The translations under genes were made by a program, and so were the position numbers. The notes under the pieces are model-generated. The model made no database searches. It saw only the letters and a program-made list of their open reading frames with translations, and was not told the DNA's origin. 20,839 bases of DNA, from positions 1-20,839 of the IMG/VR virus record IMGVR_UViG_3300017743_000180; one strand, 5' to 3'. This document shows, piece after piece, positions 11,183 through 18,502 of this stretch; within the stretch, counting starts at the first letter, position 1, and each line of letters begins with the position of its first letter. Source of the stretch: a virus.

Positions 11183-13051
11183 ATGGCTTATTTCCGATTG
11201 GCATTAAAGCCCGGCATCGACAAGCAGAACACCGAATACGGTGCGGAAGGCGGGTGGACGAATTGTGATAACGTGCGCTTTCGTTTTGGCTTGCCAGAAA
11301 AGATAGGTGGATGGACCTATTTCAATGGAGCTGCTGCTTATCTTGTCGGCGATGCGACCGAGGCTTTTTCGTGGAACAACCTAGCCGGAAGCCCCTATTT
11401 AGCTGTCGGCACGGACCGTAAAGTCTACGTTTCAAATGGTGGAATCTGGTCAGACATAACGCCTTTGAGAGCCACGACTACAGCAGGCGACGTTACGTTT
11501 GCAGCCTCTTCAGGCTCCCCGACACTCACCGTAACCGACGCCGCTCATGGCGCGGTCGAGGGTGATTTTGTCACGTTTAGCGGAGCAGCCAGTTTAGGAG
11601 GCGTAATCACTGCCGACATCCTGAATTCTGAGTATCAAATAACCGAAGTCACTAACTCCTCTACCTACACTATCACGGCCCCTGTCAATGCAAACGGTTC
11701 TGATACAGGAAACGGCGGGGCTTCGGTGGTGGGCGCATATCAAATCAACACAGGCTCTGATGTCAGCCTGTTTGATTTTGGGTTTGGCAGTGGAACGTGG
11801 GGCGCAGAAACTTGGGGCACAGAAAGAACGTCTAGTACAGAGGTCTCTTTGTTCTCTCGAAGTTGGAAGTTTGACAATTTTGGACAGGTTCTTATCTTGC
11901 AGCTTGTGGACGGTCAGATATTTAATTGGAATCCTGCTTCAGGCATAGACACGCGAGCTACTGCAATTAGCGGAGCGCCAAGCGCCAGTACTTTTGCCTT
12001 AATCTCTAGCCCAGACAGGCATCTGGTGTGCTTAGGCACAGAGACCACGGTTGGTGATTCAACCACACAAGACCCCTTGTTTGTTCGGTTCTCTGACCAA
12101 GAAAACATTAACGAATTTGCGGAATCGGTCACTAACACGGCAGGCGGGCAACGCCTCTCGGACGGCAACAGAATCATGACCGCCGTGCGCTCACGCGGCC
12201 AGATACTTATTTTAACCGACACCTCCTTGCACGGCATGCAGTACATCGGCCCTCCTTACACCTTTGGCTTTCAACAGCTTGCAAGCAACTGCGGGGCCTT
12301 GGGGCCACACTGTGCTTTGGACGTGAATGGCCTAGCTATGTGGATGGGACCTGAGGCCTTCTATGTGTTTGACGGCACGGTAAAGAAGATACCCTGCACC
12401 GTGCAGGACTACGTCTTTAAGGACTTAAACCTTGTCCAAGGCCGAAAGGTCTTTGCAGGTTTAAACACGGACTATAACGAGATTACGTGGTTCTATTGCA
12501 GTTTTACATCTGACTCTATAGATCGCAGCGTGACATACAATTACCTTGAAAACGTCTGGTCTATAGGCAGTTTAGCCCGCACCGCTTGGCAGGATGTAGG
12601 CACCTTTAACCTACCTGTTGCGACAGAGCAGCTAGTCGACAGCACCGCGACATCGCCAAGCACTATATACGGCCTTACTGCAGGCCGCACAGTAGTCTAT
12701 AACCAAGAATCAGGCGTCAATCAGGCCGACGGGACGGGCATAACCGCCTCTCTTGAGTCTGGTTATTTTGACATGGGCGAAGGCGATAACATGCTGCTTA
12801 TGCGGAAGTTTATCCCTGACTTTAAAGATCAGCAGGGAAACCTCACGGTCAACCTTTTGCTTCGTCCCTACCCTCAGGCCTCGGCAAGCCCAAGCTCTTT
12901 GGACCCGTATGTCATAGCGCCGGGCACGGAAAAGGTGGACACTCGGGCGCGAGGCAGGCAGATAGCAATTAAGATAGACAGCTCCGGCGTCGATACCAAC
13001 TGGCGTTACGGGACCCTGCGCGTTGACATACAACCGGATGGCCTGCGATGA
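11183..13051 (+). CDS. Tail/hub structural protein (P22 gp10-like)
   Basis: 622 aa. The N-terminus (YFRLALKPGIDKQNTEYGAE, GGWTNCDNVRFRFGLPEKIG) and C-terminus (RARGRQIAIKIDSSGVDTNW, then RYGTLRVDIQPDGLR) are hallmarks of the phage packaged-DNA-stabilisation/tail hub proteins related to P22 gp10. Residues 96-190 look like an inserted immunoglobulin-like domain (Thr/Ser-rich, LTVTDAAHGAVEGDFVTFSG). Residues 200-212 carry the Trp/Gly motif GFGSGTWGAETWG, also present at the start of the repeat protein at 1607. The middle (WKFDNFGQVLILQLVDGQIF, DSTTQDPLFVRFSDQENINE, GQILILTDTSLHGMQYIGPP) is repetitive beta, likely a propeller-like fold. Expected role: closes the tail channel and joins fibres. Homology is by pattern, not by search. 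Confidence 0.8.
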   Translation: MAYFRLALKPGIDKQNTEYGAEGGWTNCDNVRFRFGLPEKIGGWTYFNGAAAYLVGDATEAFSWNNLAGSPYLAVGTDRKVYVSNGGIWSDITPLRATTTAGDVTFAASSGSPTLTVTDAAHGAVEGDFVTFSGAASLGGVITADILNSEYQITEVTNSSTYTITAPVNANGSDTGNGGASVVGAYQINTGSDVSLFDFGFGSGTWGAETWGTERTSSTEVSLFSRSWKFDNFGQVLILQLVDGQIFNWNPASGIDTRATAISGAPSASTFALISSPDRHLVCLGTETTVGDSTTQDPLFVRFSDQENINEFAESVTNTAGGQRLSDGNRIMTAVRSRGQILILTDTSLHGMQYIGPPYTFGFQQLASNCGALGPHCALDVNGLAMWMGPEAFYVFDGTVKKIPCTVQDYVFKDLNLVQGRKVFAGLNTDYNEITWFYCSFTSDSIDRSVTYNYLENVWSIGSLARTAWQDVGTFNLPVATEQLVDSTATSPSTIYGLTAGRTVVYNQESGVNQADGTGITASLESGYFDMGEGDNMLLMRKFIPDFKDQQGNLTVNLLLRPYPQASASPSSLDPYVIAPGTEKVDTRARGRQIAIKIDSSGVDTNWRYGTLRVDIQPDGLR

Positions 13052-13224
13052 GCAAGATACAGAACGTCCGACTGCCTAACGCAGCGTTGGGTGACTACAA
13101 TCCGCAGCAGTTTGACCAGTTGGTTAGATCGCTCGAGCAGATCATTTTGCAGTTAAACAGCAGCTACACGCCGATTACTACTCAGCAGAAGAGTAATGCC
13201 CGCGCGTGGTTTGAGGGCACTTAG
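13048..13224 (+). CDS. 58-aa phage protein next to the hub gene
   Basis: Starts at ATG 13048, overlapping the hub stop by 4 nt (ATGA), and ends in TAG at 13222-13224. The protein opens MSKIQNVRLPNAALGDYNPQ, continues with an amphipathic helix (QFDQLVRSLEQIILQLNSSY) and ends TPITTQQKSNARAWFEGT. The NVRLPNA...YNPQQFDQLVRSLEQIILQLN pattern is familiar from other phages, where a short conserved gene follows the hub/gp10-like gene. It is probably a helical virion or assembly factor that oligomerises through its Leu/Ile-rich helix. It is shorter than a common 60-codon cut-off and easily missed. Confidence 0.8.
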   Translation: MSKIQNVRLPNAALGDYNPQQFDQLVRSLEQIILQLNSSYTPITTQQKSNARAWFEGT

Positions 13225-13226
13225 CC

Positions 13227-13559
13227 GTGGCAGATAAATATTTTCATCAGCGACTTATCCCTGCGGCGGCGACCGAGACAACGATTTACACGGTCCCTGC
13301 TGCAAATACGGCGATTATTAAGTCCCTGCGGGTTACCAATGCCTCTGGCAACCAGTCGGATATTACGGTATCTCAGTACGAGACATCAGGCGGTGCAGTA
13401 GGCTATTTGTACCATGCTCAAGCATTAGCGCACAGTGCAAGCGTTGACGTTTTTGCAGGTGTTCCGTGTATTTTAGAAGAAAGTAACGTCTTAAAGGTTA
13501 CTTCGACACGCGCCGACGTGACTTTTTACCTGTCTTATCTTGAAGTGGACAGGGACTGA
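13227..13559 (+). CDS. Small beta-rich virion-associated protein, GTG start
   Basis: 110 aa. The only plausible start is GTG at 13227, 2 nt after the previous stop; no in-frame ATG follows in the N-terminal part. The sequence opens ADKYFHQRLIPAAATETTIY and continues as alternating beta strands (TVPAANTAIIKSLRVTNASG, DITVSQYETSGGAVGYLYHA, VPCILEESNVLKVTSTRADV). The pattern of short strands, TVPANT-x-x-I-x-x-L-x-V-x-N and VxF-x-LSYLE resembles small phage proteins thought to decorate virions or tails. No catalytic residues are visible. It is the last gene of the hub block, before the 83-nt gap ahead of the ejection block. Confidence 0.78.
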   Translation: MADKYFHQRLIPAAATETTIYTVPAANTAIIKSLRVTNASGNQSDITVSQYETSGGAVGYLYHAQALAHSASVDVFAGVPCILEESNVLKVTSTRADVTFYLSYLEVDRD

Positions 13560-13642
13560 TAATTGCTTGATAATCAGCAGTAATTTCGCGTCTTTGGCGC
13601 GCGACCCTGTGTGGTCCTACTTAAAAAATTAAGGAAAAGATC
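13560..13642 (+). other. 83-nt gap before the ejection block
   Basis: The largest space between genes. It contains two weak 4-bp inverted repeats (CGCG around 13588-13602 and GACC/GGTC around 13602-13615), an A/T-rich end and AAGGA at 13631-13635 upstream of ATG 13643. I see no terminator T-run and no convincing sigma70-type promoter; a phage-specific promoter cannot be excluded. Confidence 0.4.
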
Positions 13643-15499
13643 ATGGCAGAAGCGATGCCCCTACCCGCTCAAATGGGTGATATGAGCGCCGAAATGGCCG
13701 CCGTCAACGAGATGCGCGGACAGGTTTCCCCGACTGAAGTTAACTCAGAAATGCTGATGGCGGCTGAACAAGCTGATCCTATTGCCGTTTCCGAGTTTAG
13801 GCGTGAACTAGAGGAGATGGAGATACCGCCAGAGGTAATCTCTCTTCTTGATGCAATGGTCGATGAGGTGCTTGCTGACCCCGCCAACTACGCGGCTATT
13901 CGTCAGCGTTACATGGCCCAAGGTGTAGACGAGGAGCTTCTGCCAGAGGCGTTTGACGCTCAGTTATTTGGTGCTCTGCAGGTTGCGCTTGATCAAATGC
14001 GACCCTCTGAGACAATGACTCCCCCACAGAATTTTGCCAAAGGCGGTGTCGCAAGCCTCCGTCCAATGGCTCAGGCTATGGCTGACGCCGGTCGCAACGG
14101 CGACACAATGGTCGCCCACATCAGCCCTGTTGAGGCTCGAATCCTAAAGCGTATCGGCGGTAGCGGCACTACTAACCCCACCACCGGCATGCCTGAATTC
14201 TTCCTGAAGAAGCTGTTCAAGAAGATCGGCAAGACGGTCAAGAAGTTTGCTAACACTACTATTGGCAAGATCGTCATAGGCACCGCGCTCTTTATGACCG
14301 TCGGAGCAGGGGCAGCCTCGATGTTTGGTAGCACAGCCGCCCCTGCTTTGGCTGCCGCCACTAAAGGCTTTGTTGCCGGTGCAGGCACGTCTTTGCTTGG
14401 TGGCAGAAACCTTAAGGACTCCCTGAAGGCAGGCGCTATCGGCGCGGTAACTGCCGGTGCAGTAAGTGGCGTGACCCAAGGAGCAAGCGCATTTAAGCCT
14501 ACTACGCCTACTTTGGGTGCTCCGGTGAGAGAATCCATAGCCGCTGTAGATAACACAGCGGCACTTCCTGACTTAAGCGCTACAGCGGCAGAGACGGTGG
14601 CAACTGGCGTACCGATGCCCATGGACCCCTTTGCCGCCAGTCCCACAGGAATGCCTGTTGCAGTTCAAGGCGGAGTGGCCTCTTTACCTCAAAACGCAGG
14701 GGTTACAGCAGACATGTACACTAACGCTGTCAGCGGTTCACCTGCGGTTACAGCAGACATGTACACTAACGCTGTCAGCGGTTCACCTGCGGTAAGTGCT
14801 CAAACTGCAGCCCTGACCCCACCGCCCACATTTGGACAAAATGTCAAAGACATATTCCTAAAGGACACACTGCCCGACAGTAGTCGCTTTGATAGCTTTA
14901 AAAATGCATTCTCGCCCACTGCGCGTAAAGCGGCAAGCGCAGACAACGCACTTTTAAAGACAATGAAACAATTTCCTGAGATGAGCAAAGAAGCAATACT
15001 CACTGCTGACTCTACGTCGGCCGTAGGAAGATATTTGGCGGCCAATACCCCGGGCATAATATCTGACCTTGCCCCTGCCGCTATAGGTGCAATGGGCATC
15101 GCCGGATTATCCGGAGCGTTTAGCCCTGAGCAGCCACAACTTCCGCCCGGCTATGAGGGCTTTATGGATGCACCCGGCCAACGACTGCTCGAGCAGTACC
15201 CCGAGCGTTACGGCCTAAGCTTTGGTGGCGTGAATACCATGTCGCAAACTGCGCCATACCAAACGTATCGCCCCTACGGCGCCGCGACAGGAGGCAGCAC
15301 GTCTGACTTCCCACGCAAGAACGGCGCAATTAACGGGCCGGGCACTGGCACATCCGACGACATCCCCGCAATGCTCAGCGACGGCGAGTTTGTATTCACC
15401 GCCAAAGCAGTGAGAAACATGGGCAACGGATCACGGCGCAAGGGAGCCAAGAAAATGTATGCACTTATGAAGAATCTAGAGGGCCGCGCCAATGGTTGA
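13643..15499 (+). CDS. Internal virion/ejection-type protein with membrane-active segment
   Basis: 618 aa, Ala/Gly/Met-rich. Residues 1-120 are acidic helices (EFRRELEEMEIPPEVISLLD, YAAIRQRYMAQGVDEELLPE). FAKGGVASL at 131-139 and QGGVASLP at 342-349 repeat a short GGVASL motif. Residues 186-202 form a highly cationic helix (FFLKKLFKKIGKTVKKF), leading into a hydrophobic Ala/Gly/Met stretch to 228. Residues 354-383 are a perfect duplication of 15 aa. The C-terminus contains GPGTGTSDDIPAMLSDGEFV, then FTAKAVRNMGNGSRRKGAKK and a basic helix, a domain recurring in phage internal proteins. Expected role: part of the inner core ejected with DNA, perhaps membrane-inserted. The role is inferred. Confidence 0.75.
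   Translation: MAEAMPLPAQMGDMSAEMAAVNEMRGQVSPTEVNSEMLMAAEQADPIAVSEFRRELEEMEIPPEVISLLDAMVDEVLADPANYAAIRQRYMAQGVDEELLPEAFDAQLFGALQVALDQMRPSETMTPPQNFAKGGVASLRPMAQAMADAGRNGDTMVAHISPVEARILKRIGGSGTTNPTTGMPEFFLKKLFKKIGKTVKKFANTTIGKIVIGTALFMTVGAGAASMFGSTAAPALAAATKGFVAGAGTSLLGGRNLKDSLKAGAIGAVTAGAVSGVTQGASAFKPTTPTLGAPVRESIAAVDNTAALPDLSATAAETVATGVPMPMDPFAASPTGMPVAVQGGVASLPQNAGVTADMYTNAVSGSPAVTADMYTNAVSGSPAVSAQTAALTPPPTFGQNVKDIFLKDTLPDSSRFDSFKNAFSPTARKAASADNALLKTMKQFPEMSKEAILTADSTSAVGRYLAANTPGIISDLAPAAIGAMGIAGLSGAFSPEQPQLPPGYEGFMDAPGQRLLEQYPERYGLSFGGVNTMSQTAPYQTYRPYGAATGGSTSDFPRKNGAINGPGTGTSDDIPAMLSDGEFVFTAKAVRNMGNGSRRKGAKKMYALMKNLEGRANG
14701..14790 (+). repeat. Perfect 45-bp tandem duplication
   Basis: Two identical adjacent 45-nt copies (14701-14745 and 14746-14790), followed by the first 3 nt of a third. 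The reading frame is kept, giving VTADMYTNAVSGSPA twice. Perfect identity suggests a recent slippage or recombination event, or strong homogenisation. Confidence 0.95.
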
Positions 15500-16787
15500 T
15501 ATGACTTACAGCACACAGTATGTGCGAGAGGCCCCAGAAGTTGAGGCCTACAAGCTAGGGCTGCTCCAAGAGGCTCAGAATCTCTACAACCAACCGATGA
15601 ATATTCCTGCCGTCGAGGCTGCAGCGCTTTCAGGCACTGAGCAGCAAGGTATTGACTTTGCCAAGCAAGGCGTAGGGGCGTTTGAGCCGTTTATTCAAGC
15701 AGGTGCTCAGGGCGTCACTCAGGGCATGGACCTTACGCAGCGCGGGGCGTTAGCAGCAGGCGCAGTGGACACAACAGCTCAGTACCAAGCCGCTCAGGAC
15801 ATGATGGGTCGCGCGGTCCCTGTTATCGGCCAAGGTATCGGCGGTATCTTAGGATCTGCTCAGGCATATGACCCTACTCGCCAAAGAAAACAATTCAGTA
15901 GTTTACAAGAACAGCAGGCTGATCCTACGGTTCAACGGTTAAATAGTATTACTCAACAATTGAGCGGGATGGACCCTAATTCCCCCGAAGCTCAGGCGTT
16001 ACGGGGCCAATATAAAGTAGAAGAGCAGTCGCTATATACTAGCCCTGTAACTCAATACATGAACCCGTACCAAGAGCAGGTGACACAAAACGCTCTTGGT
16101 GAGATGCGCCGTCAGGCTGATATTGCTCAAACGGGCCAAGCCGCTCAAGCAGTTGGTTCCGGTGCTTTTGGCGGTACTCGAGAGGGTGTTCAGCGTGCTG
16201 AAACTGAGCGCGGTATTCAGGACCTAATGCAACAGCGAATCATGCAGGACTACGCGAACAACTACCAACAGGCTCAAGCCGCTGCTATGGGCAACTTTGA
16301 GCAGCAACAACAGCGCCAGTTAGCCGGTGGTCAGGCGTTAGGTCAAGCCGGAATGCAGTTTGGCAATCTCGGTCAGGGCATCGGCGGGTTGACTGCACAG
16401 CAAGCAGGCGTTGACATTAGCAAAGCCGGAGCACTTGGCAGCCTTGGTGGTCAGATGGGATCGCTTGGCACTCAGTATGGCGCACTCGGACAGGCTACGC
16501 AGCAGCTCGGCGCTGCCGACACAGGCTTGTTGATGGGTCTTGGTGGCCTAGAACGTCAAAATGAGCAGGCTCAGATTGATGCGATTCGTTCGACTCAGAT
16601 GCAGGAGTCGATGGCTCCTTACCAACAGCTTGGTTTTGTTTCAGACATTTACCGTGGCGCTCCTACCACGTCAATGGCACTTACCTCGCAGACAGCACCT
16701 AGTGCAAGCCCGCTACAAACAGCGGTAGGCTTGGGAGTTGGAGCGTTGACCACGGCCGCAGGCGCACAGAAAGCAGGGTTATTCTAA
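15492..16787 (+). CDS. Gln/Ala-rich internal virion protein
   Basis: 431 aa. It overlaps the preceding gene by 8 nt; an alternative ATG at 15501 starts 1 nt after its stop. Residues 185-245 hold the recognisable pattern YMNPYQEQVTQNALGEMRRQ, IAQTGQAAQAVGSGAFGGTR and an Arg/Glu stretch, typical of phage internal/structural proteins. The rest is long helices rich in Gln, Ala and Gly (QQQQRQLAGGQALGQAGMQF, GSLGGQMGSLGTQYGALGQA), suggesting coiled or flexible, repetitive packing in an ejection core. The C-terminus (QTAVGLGVGALTTAAGAQKA) is a hydrophobic Ala/Gly stretch. Its stop and the next start share TAATG. Confidence 0.75.
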   Translation: MVDMTYSTQYVREAPEVEAYKLGLLQEAQNLYNQPMNIPAVEAAALSGTEQQGIDFAKQGVGAFEPFIQAGAQGVTQGMDLTQRGALAAGAVDTTAQYQAAQDMMGRAVPVIGQGIGGILGSAQAYDPTRQRKQFSSLQEQQADPTVQRLNSITQQLSGMDPNSPEAQALRGQYKVEEQSLYTSPVTQYMNPYQEQVTQNALGEMRRQADIAQTGQAAQAVGSGAFGGTREGVQRAETERGIQDLMQQRIMQDYANNYQQAQAAAMGNFEQQQQRQLAGGQALGQAGMQFGNLGQGIGGLTAQQAGVDISKAGALGSLGGQMGSLGTQYGALGQATQQLGAADTGLLMGLGGLERQNEQAQIDAIRSTQMQESMAPYQQLGFVSDIYRGAPTTSMALTSQTAPSASPLQTAVGLGVGALTTAAGAQKAGLF

Positions 16788-18499
16788 TGAAAGATAAACT
16801 TAAGATGGTTGATGACGACCAAGTCGAGAATGTCGGGATTATGTCCGGCTTTATGGACGAGATCGACGAGCTGATGGGTGAAATCTCTGACGACGATAGG
16901 GAAGAGGGCGACGAGGCGGACATGGCGCGGATGATGGAGCGCACACCTAACTCACCTGAAATCCTCATGAATAACCTACGTGGTGACATGCGTTCGATTG
17001 ACGCACGCCGTGAGGAGCTTGCCGATCTGGTTGGATTCCGTGAAGCAGAAGAGACGCCTGAGGGTGTCCTTGCGTTGTTACAGCCGATTCTAGCGCAGCA
17101 GGCCGCGCCTGCTATGCCTATGCCTGCGCCTCAGGGAATGCCACAGGGCATGCCTCCTGAAATGGCCGGAATGGCTCCACCCCCTATGCCCGCCGGTCCT
17201 GCACCTGCGATGGGTGGTATTGGTGGATTGCCAATGGACCAAGGACCTGCGCCTATGGCGATGGCTAACGGAGGCATGGTCCAGTATTTTCAAGACGGTA
17301 GCGGCGAGGAGGGCGTTACCCCAAATAGTGGCGCATACCCTCCTGAAGTCGTGGCCTCGGCCATAGCACGCTATCAAGCGATAATGAATCAGCAGCCTGA
17401 AGCCGTGCCTACCCTGCAGGCAGGTATGGATGCAAGCTTGCCAATGTATCAAGAGCTTCTGGGTAGTGATCCGAAGGATACGCAGGCTCAGATGTTGTTT
17501 GACATTGGTCAGGCGGCGCTCGGCTACGCGGGTAACGTAGGCCCTGACGGCCAACCACTTCGTGGCTCTGCTGCGGCAAGACTGGCAGGCGCTACACGAG
17601 AACTACCCGGCCGTATCGGTCAGCGTGCAGCAGGCATGTCCAAAGAGGCGCAGGCGCTTAAGATGGCCGCACTGCAGGCAGCCGAAGGACAAAGGACCGC
17701 TGCTCAAGAACGAAACTTGGCCCTTAGTGAGCGTCAGGGTGAAATCTATAAGGATGTGGTCACACAAGAACCTGCAGCAAGAATGTTGACGCCGCAAGAA
17801 GTCACCGTAATGGGCTTGGACTCTGAGGCGGGCGCGTGGGGCATAGACGGGAAAGGTAAGCCTTTCTTGGCCGGAGGTCGGACGCCTGCGTCGTTGGTGG
17901 ATATGGGTGAAAACACGCTCGAGAAGGTCGGCGTTGCCGCACTGGCGGAAGGCCTGACCAACCAGTACAACGCGGCACTAAACGCTACAGGAAACATCCG
18001 CAAGATCGATGAGACTATTAACTTGATTGAAAATAGCGATGTGGATACAGGCTTTGGTGCAGAGTTCCGTCAGAATTTACGCAAAGCACAAAGTCTGTAT
18101 TCTGACGACCCTGAGCTACTAAAAACACTGACCGATACGGAGCTACTCAACGCTGCTTTAGGACAGAATGTGTTTGGGGCGATTAACTCGCTTGGTATAG
18201 GTGCTAGAGGTCTAGATACTCCCGCAGAAAGAGAGTTCTTGCGCGAGGTTCTTGCCGGAAGAATCACTTTGACCAAGGATACGCTACTAGAAATGGCACG
18301 CATACGTCGCAGGGCGGAAGAGAACAACATCATGCGTTGGAATGACACGCTGCAATCTGGTCGAGCGGATTCGTTGATTGATGTTTCTCGCGGCATGATT
18401 CCAAAGACTCCTATGACTATCCCTGTTGACCCCATAACAGGGGAAAGGGACACAGGCACTGGTGTTAGTTCTCGTGTTAACGCATTATTAGGTAGGTAA
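16787..18499 (+). CDS. Internal virion/ejection-type protein with Met/Pro-rich linker
   Basis: 570 aa. The first 60 residues are very acidic (FMDEIDELMGEISDDDREEG). Residues 108-160 are a Met/Pro/Ala/Gly linker (MPAPQGMPQGMPPEMAG), ending in ANGGMVQYFQDGSGEE, a GG-[VM] motif like that of the gene at 13643. Next come Ala-rich helices (VVASAIARYQAIMNQQPEAV, AQMLFDIGQAALGYAG) and an Arg/Gln helix around 280-325. Then a folded-looking C-terminal domain follows (LNATGNIRKIDETINLIENS, FREVLAG-type helices, RGMIPKTP) and a final VNALLGR. Marine phages often carry such low-complexity proteins next to the large ejection protein. A role in DNA delivery is inferred from neighbours only. Confidence 0.73.
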   Translation: MKDKLKMVDDDQVENVGIMSGFMDEIDELMGEISDDDREEGDEADMARMMERTPNSPEILMNNLRGDMRSIDARREELADLVGFREAEETPEGVLALLQPILAQQAAPAMPMPAPQGMPQGMPPEMAGMAPPPMPAGPAPAMGGIGGLPMDQGPAPMAMANGGMVQYFQDGSGEEGVTPNSGAYPPEVVASAIARYQAIMNQQPEAVPTLQAGMDASLPMYQELLGSDPKDTQAQMLFDIGQAALGYAGNVGPDGQPLRGSAAARLAGATRELPGRIGQRAAGMSKEAQALKMAALQAAEGQRTAAQERNLALSERQGEIYKDVVTQEPAARMLTPQEVTVMGLDSEAGAWGIDGKGKPFLAGGRTPASLVDMGENTLEKVGVAALAEGLTNQYNAALNATGNIRKIDETINLIENSDVDTGFGAEFRQNLRKAQSLYSDDPELLKTLTDTELLNAALGQNVFGAINSLGIGARGLDTPAEREFLREVLAGRITLTKDTLLEMARIRRRAEENNIMRWNDTLQSGRADSLIDVSRGMIPKTPMTIPVDPITGERDTGTGVSSRVNALLGR

Positions 18500-18502
18500 C
18501 CG

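Noticed and set aside
13560-13642. Rho-independent terminator or promoter in the gap
   Set aside because: Stems are only about 4 bp and no U-run follows; no clear -35/-10 pair is visible, though a phage-specific promoter cannot be ruled out.
14071-14646. 191-aa minus-strand reading frame
   Set aside because: Composition mirrors the Ala/Gly-rich ejection gene on the + strand; no conserved motif or start signal.
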